Below, in pieces: positions 1 through 7,500 of a DNA stretch of 8,233 nucleotides (position 1 is the first letter of the stretch; the number at the start of each line of letters is the position of its first letter). The translations under genes were made by a program, and so were the position numbers. Source of the stretch: a bacterium (GTDB lineage Bacteria > Bacteroidota > Ignavibacteria > Kapaibacteriales > UBA961); assembly GCA_022844575.1 (NCBI GenBank), contig JALHLL010000166.1:1-8233 (forward strand), read 5' to 3'. The notes beneath the pieces are model-generated. The model was not told the DNA's origin and made no database searches. It saw only the letters and a program-made list of their open reading frames with translations.

Positions 1-1451
1 ACAATAGTCTCCAATCCGTCCGGAAAGTTCTTTATAAACTCAGCAGCATTGGCAAGCTCAGCAGCATTCCATATTTCGCTTTCTTGGGCATAATGGTTGC
101 CATAGAGTATATTCTCTCGTATTGAACCGCCGAATAAAGTAATATCCTGCGGCACGATTCCTATCGCTTGCCTTATAATACCCAATGGCAAATTATCCGC
201 CGGAATATTATTAAAGAGGATCTCACCTTTTTGTGGTTTGTAAAATCGTTGAATAAGAGATGCGACCGTGGATTTTCCGGCTCCGCTTTCTCCTACAAAG
301 GCAATTCGTTTACCTGCCCCAACTGATAGTGAAATATTATTTAATACAGTTACATCGGGTCGTGAAGGGTAAGCAAAAGAAACATTTTGGAAATGAATGG
401 AGCGTAGTATCGTATCATGAAGTCCATCATGAGGGAAATCATCTCTTTCGTCTACTTCATTCAAAATTTCTTCCACACGTACAGCTGAACCCAAGGCGCG
501 TTGAACCTGCCCGAATAGTTCAGCGAAACTACCCATTGCACCTCCTACAAACATCGCATACATCAAAAAAGTTGCAAATTCGCCGAAGGTTAAGCTTCCC
601 CGGTCAATAAGCGAAGCCCCATACCAAAGAACAGCCGCGATACCCCCAAAAAATGAGAACAGAATAAAGGAGACAAAAGCCGACCGCATTTTTGCCGTAC
701 TTATGGCAAGGGCAACGGTTTTTTGCAAAGCATTACCGTAACGATCCGATTCATACTTTTCATTTCTATATGATTTTACACTTGAAATTGCCTGCAACGC
801 CTCTTCGACTATTGTAGAGGCATGGGCAAGCGCATCTTGTGTTTTTGTACTGTGTTTGCGTATTTTTTTACCGAAAAGTACGGCTATGGCAATGAGTAAA
901 GGTAAGGCGGTTAGTATAGGTAATGCGAGCTGCACACTCTGAACCATAATAAAGGCAATACCGCCAATAAGAAAAATACTCTGACGCAACATTTCGAGCG
1001 AGGTAAAGCCTAGTGTTTCTTGTATTTGCGTTAGGTCAGCAGTTAAACGCGAACTGAGTTCCCCGACTCTTCTCTCACCAAAAAAAGTCATCGGTAAACG
1101 CACCATATGCTCAAATACACTTATTCTTAAGTCAGCAACTACCTTTTCGGTTATACTTGTTAGTTGTACAGAAAAAAAGTAACGAACTATGCTTTGTACT
1201 GCTATAAGCGCCATAAGAGTCAAGGCAACTTTACCTGCCGAAACATGGACTTTTTCGGGATGCAAAACGGCATCGAGCAAGCTACCCGTAAAACGCGGGA
1301 ATAGTAACCCCACCGACGCGGTAGCCGTCATAAACAATAAAGAAATAACTGTTCTTAAGGTATAGGGTTTGTATAAATCCAGCAGAAAAGATAATTGTTT
1401 GCGTGCTGCTTTACCGGAAAGTTTTTGAGAAGAGATATCCTTAGTTGCCAT
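1..1451 (-). CDS. ABC exporter half-transporter (permease fused to ATPase), MsbA/BmrA-like, 3' part missing
   Basis: An inner-membrane ATP-driven exporter of lipids or drugs, which would work as a dimer. The 483 visible residues hold an N-terminal six-helix transmembrane domain (about residues 30-330) followed by the start of the nucleotide-binding domain. That domain shows an A-loop tyrosine (Y361, in SFAYPSRPD), a Walker A motif GESGAGKST at 387-395 and a Q-loop VPQD with Q436. The frame runs off base 1 after NFPDGLETIV, so the LSGGQ signature, Walker B and H-loop are outside the window. The start ATG at 1451 is firm: an in-frame TGA lies one codon upstream. No clear ribosome binding site is seen. 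It lies 99 bases after a GT-C-like gene on the same strand, with no obvious promoter between, so they may be co-transcribed. The family (type IV ABC exporter, MsbA/LmrA/BmrA-like) is clear; the substrate cannot be read from sequence. Confidence 0.93.
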   Translation of the reverse strand, partial: MATKDISSQKLSGKAARKQLSFLLDLYKPYTLRTVISLLFMTATASVGLLFPRFTGSLLDAVLHPEKVHVSAGKVALTLMALIAVQSIVRYFFSVQLTSITEKVVADLRISVFEHMVRLPMTFFGERRVGELSSRLTADLTQIQETLGFTSLEMLRQSIFLIGGIAFIMVQSVQLALPILTALPLLIAIAVLFGKKIRKHSTKTQDALAHASTIVEEALQAISSVKSYRNEKYESDRYGNALQKTVALAISTAKMRSAFVSFILFSFFGGIAAVLWYGASLIDRGSLTFGEFATFLMYAMFVGGAMGSFAELFGQVQRALGSAVRVEEILNEVDERDDFPHDGLHDTILRSIHFQNVSFAYPSRPDVTVLNNISLSVGAGKRIAFVGESGAGKSTVASLIQRFYKPQKGEILFNNIPADNLPLGIIRQAIGIVPQDITLFGGSIRENILYGNHYAQESEIWNAAELANAAEFIKNFPDGLETI

Positions 1452-1550
1452 GTATCAGAAAATAGTGTAATTCAACGACGTACTATGAAATACTGTATTA
1501 TGCCAACGAAGAATGGAGGGCGATATGTGACTTAAATGAGATTTCTTCTA

Positions 1551-3149
1551 TTACTCCAAAATAAGGCGCGATGTTGTACCGAAACTCATTGATGTTTTGT
1601 TATTCTGAAGAGCAGTTCTAAGGGTATCATAATAGCTCGGCTTTACCGCATAAAAATTTACGGTATCTCCTCCTATAACATAATCTTTATATCCTAATAC
1701 CAAAGCACCCACCTTTTTCCATTGTTTAGGCATATCACCTTTTACGTTTGTACCGAACATAAAACCTGACCTTAGCCATTGCGGATAAACGATAGCAATC
1801 TCAGTATTCCTTTTTCTGCATATATCTTCCATCATATCCGGCGTATATGTTCTTTTTCTTTTGGCTCTTGCAATCTCTGTTGTTGCTAAGCCATATACAT
1901 CAGTGCAATGTATGTTCGTAAAATAACAGACAGCCCCACTATCGTTCAGTGCAATATTATTATTTGGAAAATACTTTTTTACAAAGTTTGCCATTTGTAT
2001 TTGCTGAAGAAAAATTTCACGTGAAAATTGAAATGAAACTCTATGACCTTTCTCCAAACGACGTGCGCAACCGACAAGAACAAAAAGAGCAATAAATAGT
2101 ATAGCTGATCGGGGAAGAAGTGCCATTTGTTCTAAATAGATGGTACGTATCTCACGTATAGATACCGCAACACTCATTGCAGACATTGCCAATAGATATA
2201 TTTCGTATCTGTACAACCATCCCATTTGTGCTAATAATAAGTGAATTGTAAAGGTGATGGAGGTTAGAAGGAATAATGGAAAAGCGACTGATAATCGGTG
2301 TTTTCGCCATAAAAAATATGTCGTTACACAAAGAAGTAAACAGAGAAAAGGTAAAGGCGAAAAATGTTCTATCAAGTATTTAGTATTGTATGCCGCATTC
2401 CGAATTACAGAGTACAGCCCCCCATTCACATTGCCTTTTATTAATAATGAGTTAGGAAAAAACTCACCCCCCTGACTTATGAAGTATATCCCGAACACTA
2501 GTATGGGAAGAATACCTCCAAGAATAATAACAAAGCAGTTTTTCCATTCCCTTTTCATACTTAAAACAATGGTAGCAGAAGCGATAACAAAAGCTCCCTC
2601 ATACCGTGTTGCAACCATAAGCGTAGATAATATTCCGACTGAAATAAGTGTTTTATCAGTACGAATAAATAAAGCATACACAAACATTAAAACAAACAAA
2701 GCAAACAAGGTGTTTTCCATTCCTCCGGCTATAAGAGGTAAAAAAGGAAAACAAAGTATCATAAATATTTTTATACTTTGCGAAACTTTGACTGATACAC
2801 CTATAAACCGTGTGATTGCAGATGCTATGTATAATATACCATAACAACTAATTATATTAATTAGCAGAGGTGTATAGATATATAAATTCCCTGATAAATG
2901 ATATAAACCTGTTAATAGCAGGGCCCACAATGGTGAGGAGGATGCGGATGTAAATTCATGCGCCGTAACTCCCCATATACCATGTAATGCAATATTCCTT
3001 CCAATTGCAAGATGTATATAGGCATCATCAAGAGCATAAACGAATAAACCCCCGTTTTGTACTATAATACCTGTCAAACCGATAAGTAGAATGAATGTCA
3101 GTAGTATATAATCTGAAAAGATCAATAAAGTTTTTTTATATAGGTTCAT
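1551..3149 (-). CDS. Polytopic membrane protein, probable GT-C fold glycosyltransferase
   Basis: A 532-residue integral membrane protein with roughly ten or more hydrophobic helices, then a soluble C-terminal part from about residue 366. The first external loop after helix 1 carries ALDDAYIHLAIGRN (aspartates at 41-42) and a following SSSPLW. An acidic pair here with a downstream Arg and SxPLW is typical of bacterial GT-C glycosyltransferases that use polyprenyl-phosphate sugars (AftB-like and related families). The C-terminal part has NDSGAVCYFTN...DVYGLA, matching the D-x-G-a-x-x-Y-f...D-x-x-GL pattern common at the extracytoplasmic end of such proteins. The open frame extends to a TTG at 3161, but ATG at 3149 is preferred; no clear Shine-Dalgarno sequence is visible. 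The likely role is transfer of a sugar onto an envelope glycan or lipid outside the inner membrane. The donor and acceptor are unknown, and the assignment rests on topology and motifs only. Confidence 0.8.
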   Translation of the reverse strand: MNLYKKTLLIFSDYILLTFILLIGLTGIIVQNGGLFVYALDDAYIHLAIGRNIALHGIWGVTAHEFTSASSSPLWALLLTGLYHLSGNLYIYTPLLINIISCYGILYIASAITRFIGVSVKVSQSIKIFMILCFPFLPLIAGGMENTLFALFVLMFVYALFIRTDKTLISVGILSTLMVATRYEGAFVIASATIVLSMKREWKNCFVIILGGILPILVFGIYFISQGGEFFPNSLLIKGNVNGGLYSVIRNAAYNTKYLIEHFSPLPFLCLLLCVTTYFLWRKHRLSVAFPLFLLTSITFTIHLLLAQMGWLYRYEIYLLAMSAMSVAVSIREIRTIYLEQMALLPRSAILFIALFVLVGCARRLEKGHRVSFQFSREIFLQQIQMANFVKKYFPNNNIALNDSGAVCYFTNIHCTDVYGLATTEIARAKRKRTYTPDMMEDICRKRNTEIAIVYPQWLRSGFMFGTNVKGDMPKQWKKVGALVLGYKDYVIGGDTVNFYAVKPSYYDTLRTALQNNKTSMSFGTTSRLILE

Positions 3150-3177
3150 CTCGAGCACCAATCATAAATTTTTTTTA

Positions 3178-3185
3178 CAAACTTA
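3178..3185 (-). promoter_or_regulatory. Candidate Bacteroidota-type -7 promoter element
   Basis: The minus strand reads TAAGTTTG, an exact match to the Bacteroidota -7 consensus TAnnTTTG, 28 bases upstream of the ATG at 3149. No convincing TTTG -33 element is found at the expected 19-21 base distance. If real, it would let the glycosyltransferase-like gene be transcribed separately from tonB. An 8-base match with four fixed bases after TA is not rare in AT-rich DNA. Confidence 0.3.
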
Positions 3186-3230
3186 CAGTTTCTAAACATA
3201 AATCTATACCCCATTTACAATACTCTTACT

Positions 3231-3983
3231 TCAGCGTAGTTTGAACTTAATCGGAATATAGACGGTGTACGGAACCGCTTTGCCATTGTTAAGTGCCGGA
3301 TTCGTTTTGAAACCGTTCAAGGCATCAATAGCGGGCTGATTGAATATGGATGAAGTTGACGAGAGAATATCTATAGTACTCACATTGCCTGTTTCCGTTA
3401 TTAGCACTTTAAGTACTACCTCGCCTTCCTTTCCCAACTTTATAGCCATATCGGGATAGTGGATCTTACGATTTATAATATCCAAATCAATAATCGGTTC
3501 AACATCAGGAATAAAACTAAACTCCTCTATTGGATCTTCGTCGATACTGACACCATTGTGCGGTACGGTGCCATTGCCAAGTTCCGAACCTATGCCCTCA
3601 GACTGTTTTATATCCGAACCATAACCGTCGCCTTTACCCTCTACCTGAGTAGTGGCAAATGAATCGTTAATGAGGGTGTCGGGTTCCTCCGATACGGCTT
3701 TTGAACCAATCTCACCTTTATTTGATGCACCATTTGTATGGTTTCCCGATTGAGGATTTGATGGTTCATTTGTCTGAGTCTTAGGTATTGTGGTGTAGAT
3801 AGTAACAGTTGGCGCTTTAATCATCGGGATTGTAAAAGCATTAAAGAAAAAACCTGTTAATAGCACCATAAATAAAATGGAGAATAATGTTAGAGCAAAA
3901 CTCTTCATTGTTACTTTGTCAATAAATACATCAAATTCGCGAGTAGCAGCGTGGCTTGCCGAGAGATTATGAAGTGATGCCAT
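3231..3983 (-). CDS. tonB: Energy transducer TonB family protein
   Basis: A 250-residue TonB-like protein that would couple the inner-membrane proton-motive force to outer-membrane TonB-dependent receptors. It has a short cytoplasmic N-terminus (1-27), one membrane anchor (about 28-50, MKSFALTLFSILFMVLLTG region), a long periplasmic linker (about 56-165) and a C-terminal TonB domain (about 170-250). That domain shows HYPDMAIKLGKEGEVVLKV, then PAIDAL...NPALNNGKAVPYTVYIPIKFKL, the usual YP..A...g.eG.V...v start and nGk.V......i.F.L end. The start at 3983 is fixed by a strong Shine-Dalgarno sequence. The linker is rich in Gly, Asn, Ser and acidic residues and lacks the long Pro-Lys/Pro-Glu tracts of classical TonB. 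No exbB or exbD lies next to it; the gene is divergent from the secreted-protein gene and about 80 bases upstream of the glycosyltransferase-like gene. Confidence 0.9.
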   Translation of the reverse strand: MASLHNLSASHAATREFDVFIDKVTMKSFALTLFSILFMVLLTGFFFNAFTIPMIKAPTVTIYTTIPKTQTNEPSNPQSGNHTNGASNKGEIGSKAVSEEPDTLINDSFATTQVEGKGDGYGSDIKQSEGIGSELGNGTVPHNGVSIDEDPIEEFSFIPDVEPIIDLDIINRKIHYPDMAIKLGKEGEVVLKVLITETGNVSTIDILSSTSSIFNQPAIDALNGFKTNPALNNGKAVPYTVYIPIKFKLR

Positions 3984-3987
3984 AAAT

Positions 3988-3996
3988 ACCTCCTTA
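3988..3996 (-). promoter_or_regulatory. Strong ribosome binding site of tonB
   Basis: The minus strand reads TAAGGAGGT, a near-perfect complement of the 16S rRNA 3' end, four bases before the ATG at 3983. It decides the tonB start over the internal Met at residue 26. It is much stronger than anything before the other genes in the window. Confidence 0.85.
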
Positions 3997-4009
3997 TATG
4001 TAGATTAGC

Positions 4010-4033
4010 TTTACTGACTAATGAGTCGGTAAA
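4010..4033. promoter_or_regulatory. Inverted repeat upstream of tonB (possible operator or leader hairpin)
   Basis: The arms TTTACTGACT and AGTCGGTAAA surround the 4-base loop AATG. They pair over 10 positions with one G-T wobble on the plus strand, which becomes a single C-A mismatch on the tonB-sense strand. The repeat lies about 14 bases upstream of the tonB Shine-Dalgarno sequence, so it could be a regulator site or fold in the tonB leader. It does not resemble a classical Fur box. Confidence 0.4.
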
Positions 4034-4331
4034 AAGTAAAAAGTTACATTCAGAGTAATTATTGAAAAAAATATCATGCTGTAACATAAATAATACTCGT
4101 GTGATACTGTAATGCACGTGAACGAAGAATGATAATACACGATTAAGCCGGAGTATTGTAAGAGTATATTGCTAAATATTAATATTTGATTAATAGTAAA
4201 TACAATAGAGCTTGTTATTTTTATTGTTGTTATGATAAAGAACTTTTACATAGTAAGTATTCGAAACATCTGGTATAATGCAAAGAATGTCAAATGAAAA
4301 ACTGTTAATTTTTTCGTTTTGAAAAAATTAG

Positions 4332-4339
4332 TAATTTTG
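4332..4339 (+). promoter_or_regulatory. Candidate Bacteroidota-type -7 promoter element of the T9SS cargo gene
   Basis: TAATTTTG matches the consensus TAnnTTTG exactly. T-rich sequence lies at the -33 distance (about 4308-4312) but without a clean TTTG. Transcription would start near 4345, giving a leader of about 180 bases that contains both downstream inverted repeats. Confidence 0.4.
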
Positions 4340-4424
4340 CGCTTGCGATATGTATTCACCGCACGATATACTCGTTCGCCGCAGAATTGTATCATCAAAA
4401 CTATTAATGTAAATCACTATTTAC

Positions 4425-4458
4425 AACACATCAATTTTGATGTGTTATAGATTTTTTT
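4425..4458 (+). terminator. Terminator-like hairpin plus T-run in the cargo gene leader
   Basis: AACACATCAA and TTGATGTGTT are perfect 10-base inverted arms separated by two bases (4425-4446). Seven consecutive T follow at 4452-4458. This is the shape of an intrinsic terminator, but the stem is AT-rich. No plus-strand gene lies upstream within the window to be terminated, so it may be a leader attenuator or simply a binding site for a dimeric regulator. Confidence 0.4.
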
Positions 4459-4464
4459 GCCATT

Positions 4465-4506
4465 GTGAAACAAACAGCTTGACCGCAAGAGCAGCATTTG
4501 TTTCAC
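4465..4506 (+). repeat. Perfect 10-base inverted repeat just before the cargo gene start
   Basis: GTGAAACAAA (4465-4474) and TTTGTTTCAC (4497-4506) are exact reverse complements with 22 bases between them. The right arm ends 20 bases before the ATG and 6 bases before the AAAGG ribosome binding site. In RNA it would form a hairpin with a long loop; as DNA it could be an operator. Confidence 0.5.
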
Positions 4507-4512
4507 TTAATA

Positions 4513-4518
4513 TAAAGG
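4513..4518 (+). promoter_or_regulatory. Ribosome binding site of the T9SS cargo gene
   Basis: TAAAGG sits 8 bases before the ATG at 4527. It is modest, but together with the signal peptide that begins at this ATG it favours 4527 over the upstream in-frame ATG at 4437. Confidence 0.5.
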
Positions 4519-4526
4519 TTTGTTGT

Positions 4527-7500
4527 ATGAAGACATTTTTTTATTACGCCCTACTCTTTTGTTTAGTAGGTATGCTATCGCCTGCTTTTTCGCAGATATC
4601 AGTATTTCCCTCATATTATGAGGATTTTGAAAATGGTGATGGGGGTTGGACAGCTTCAGGTAACAACTCATCATGGGAATTAGGCACACCGAATGGTCCG
4701 AAACTTTATTCGGCCTCATCGGGTAATAATGCTTGGGCTACCAATTTAAGCGGTAATTACAATACGGAAGAAATTTCCTATTTGACATCTCCACAATTCG
4801 ATTTCTCTTGTATAAGCGACGACCCTATTCTTCAATTTTCGCAGGCATATTGGATTGAGAATAATTGGGATTTTTACTGGGTAGAAATCTCCGTTGATGG
4901 CGGAGAATGGACAAAACTCGGTTCTGCCGGTTCAGGCAGTAATTGGTATAATACATGGTACAATGAAAATACCGATGAAGATGTTGATGCTTTCTGTGGC
5001 GATGGTAACTATTCTACCGGATGGGACTTCTCGTCGCATGAATTGACCGATGCCGCGGGTTCTTCCGATGTAAGAATCCGTTTTGTGATTGAATCAGATG
5101 GATCTTATGAACTTGACGGTGTTTCTATAGATGATATAAGGATCGATGTAGCCAATATGCTGGTCAGACCTGTAGCGCTGGATTTTCCGCCTAATAATGC
5201 AACAGGCAGACCACTTGATATATCTTTCAGTTGGAACAATCACCCATGCGCGGATTCTTATGAGATAGAGATTTCCACAACGGATGATTTTTCGACGATC
5301 TTTGTTAGTGACGCAACTCTGAACACAACTTATGATATTACAGGATTGGATTACGAAACACAATATTTCTGGAGAGTAAGGGCTATCAAGGACGGCAATC
5401 CCGGCTATTGGGCGGATGTCTATAATTTTACTACAACTATTGCCCCGCCATTTACGCCTGTACAGGTTTTTCCAACGGACGGTTCCGTTAACTTATCACC
5501 TGCGGTACTTTCTCTTCAATGGCAATCACAAATCAATGCAAGCTCTTATCGCGTTCAAGTAGCTACTGACATTGGTTTTGTAAACATTGTTACTGATGAA
5601 TCTATTCCCGGTGGAACAATCGTTTTATCAGGTGTTTTGGGATACGGAAATAACTACTATTGGCGTATAAACGCTTCAAATGTTTCAGGTACAAGCGATT
5701 GGTCTCAAACGTGGACGTTTTCCACATTATTGCCTACCCCAAGTCTTACTATGCCTGCTAATCATGAGCAAAGTCTTACTTTGCCGATACAGTTTGTGTG
5801 GCAAGCAATTCAGGGCGTTAGTACATATAATTTGCAAATAGCAACCGATGCCAATTTTTCGATGATTGTATTAGACAATAATGTTAACAGTACTTCCTAC
5901 GCTGCTAATACTCTGGATGCTGATACACGTTATTTCTGGCGTGTAAAAGCTATGGGTAATGGTGGTATAGCGAGTGAGTACACGCCACATAGAGTTTTAA
6001 GTACTGTGGTGCCGAGTCCTAAACTTTCTTTACCGTATAGCGGTTCATTGGATATGGAAACAAGCGTTGACTTGGTATGGATAGCAAATCCGAAACCTGC
6101 GAAATATCAGATACAAGTTTCCGCTAAGAGTGATTTTTCTACGATTGCCATTGATAAAACTGTTGATGCAGTTAGTACACCCATAACAGGTCTTACTAAT
6201 AATCAGACATATTATTGGCGCGTAAGGGCAGTTACAGCCGATAAAGGTAATAGCAATTGGAGCGAGCCATATACTTTTGTTACGATAGTAGCACCTACAA
6301 CAAATCTATTACCAGCCAACGATACTAAAAAGGTTATGTATCCGGTAATGTTGGAATGGAAATCCGCAGGACAAAACATAGTTTATGATGTAGAGATTTC
6401 TGCAGATAAGAATTTTACCACAATCATTGCAAAAGAAGTGGTAAGCGATGGTAATAAGAAGGAATTCAGTACCTATGAGGGGCTTGAGTATTATCGTACA
6501 TATTGGTGGAGAGTACGCCCCCACACACAAACGAATAAAACGGTAGAATGGTCGCCATCGTTCAGCTTTACATCTTCCATAGATAAAGCGCAAGCAATTT
6601 CGCCTGAAAATAATTCTACGAATCAGAGCACGACGACACGCTTCCGTTGGTCGGCTGTACGCGGGGTGGGAACATATTCGATTGCTGTATCAAAAACACC
6701 GAATTTCTCGGATACGGTTGTAAAGATGAATAATTTGACGGTAACGAATTTTATGTCGAGTTCTGAACTTGAACTTTCGACAACATACTACTGGAATGTA
6801 GTTTCGATCTCTGCGGAAGACGGTATTACAGTATCGAAAACATGGACATTCAAAACAGCTGATGCGAAAATTGCGTCAATTCCTCAATTATTGGCACCGG
6901 AAAATGCGGTTATCATTCCGACGGGAACTGTGGAGTTAAAATGGGAAGCCATTACAAATGCCACTGCCTATGATGTGCAAGTTTCCGCCGATATAAATTT
7001 CGGAACACTTCTTTATGATGGTAAAGGTCAGACGGCATCGTCTTGGACGATTGATGCGAATACACCGGAACAAACATTATATTGGAGAGTACGTTCCGTT
7101 AATAATGCAGGCGTGAGTCCTTGGTCATCTGCTCGCAGATTTATGACAGCGGCAGAAGCCCTTGCAGCACCTGCATTGGTATCGCCTCCGCAAAGTGCGG
7201 TTAAAGTAGAACCTATCGTAATTTTATCGTGGGCTACGGCACCTAAAGCGAACTCTTATTATATACAAGTTTCTTCCGATGAGAACTTTACGCAACTTGT
7301 ATATGAAAAAGGTAAAATCATTGGTCAATCTACTTTGCCGATTCAGTTGTTGTACACGACAAAATATTTCTGGCGCGTGGCTTCGGAAAACGAAGCTGGC
7401 ATGAGCACATGGTCACCGGTATGGAACTTTACAACATCCGAACCGGTTTCATCCGTTAATGAGCAAGACTTAACCAATACGGTTACGATTTCGCCACAGC

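Larger units (their letters stand above)
3984..4526. other. Divergent AT-rich intergenic region between tonB and the T9SS cargo gene
   Basis: These 543 bases hold no convincing gene. From left to right I see the tonB ribosome binding site, a 10-base-arm inverted repeat at 4010-4033, a perfect 14-base AT-only palindrome at 4174-4187 (AAATATTAATATTT), a TATAAT at 4274-4279 without a well-spaced -35 (TTTACA lies 23 bases upstream), a Bacteroidota-type -7 box at 4332-4339, and two inverted repeats at 4425-4446 and 4465-4506 in what would be the leader of the plus-strand gene. The region must contain the start signals of both divergent genes. Confidence 0.7.

Noticed and set aside
260..610. 116-codon open frame on the plus strand
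   Set aside because: Antisense to the ABC exporter gene, whose Walker A, A-loop and transmembrane domain read through on the minus strand; the plus-strand product has no recognisable features.
2254..2844. Two plus-strand open frames (2254-2475 and 2479-2844) in the same frame, opposite the glycosyltransferase-like gene
   Set aside because: The near-continuous antisense frame reflects codon usage of the minus-strand gene; no signal, motif or ribosome binding site supports them.
3149..3161. TTG start at 3161 for the glycosyltransferase-like protein
   Set aside because: It adds only four residues and is a rare start type; ATG at 3149 is the simpler choice, though the sequence does not exclude TTG or GTG.
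3911..4117. 68-codon minus-strand open frame overlapping the tonB start
   Set aside because: It overlaps the tonB coding start and its strong ribosome binding site in another frame and resembles no known protein.
4274..4279. TATAAT as a sigma-70 -10 box
   Set aside because: The best -35 candidate TTTACA is 23 bases upstream, too far, and the TAnnTTTG box at 4332 fits the apparent lineage better.
4527..4562. Lipoprotein signal at Cys12 of the large cargo protein
   Set aside because: The residues before the Cys (LLF) do not fit a lipobox, which needs Gly, Ala or Ser at -1, and the T9SS tail fits a soluble or A-LPS-linked cargo.
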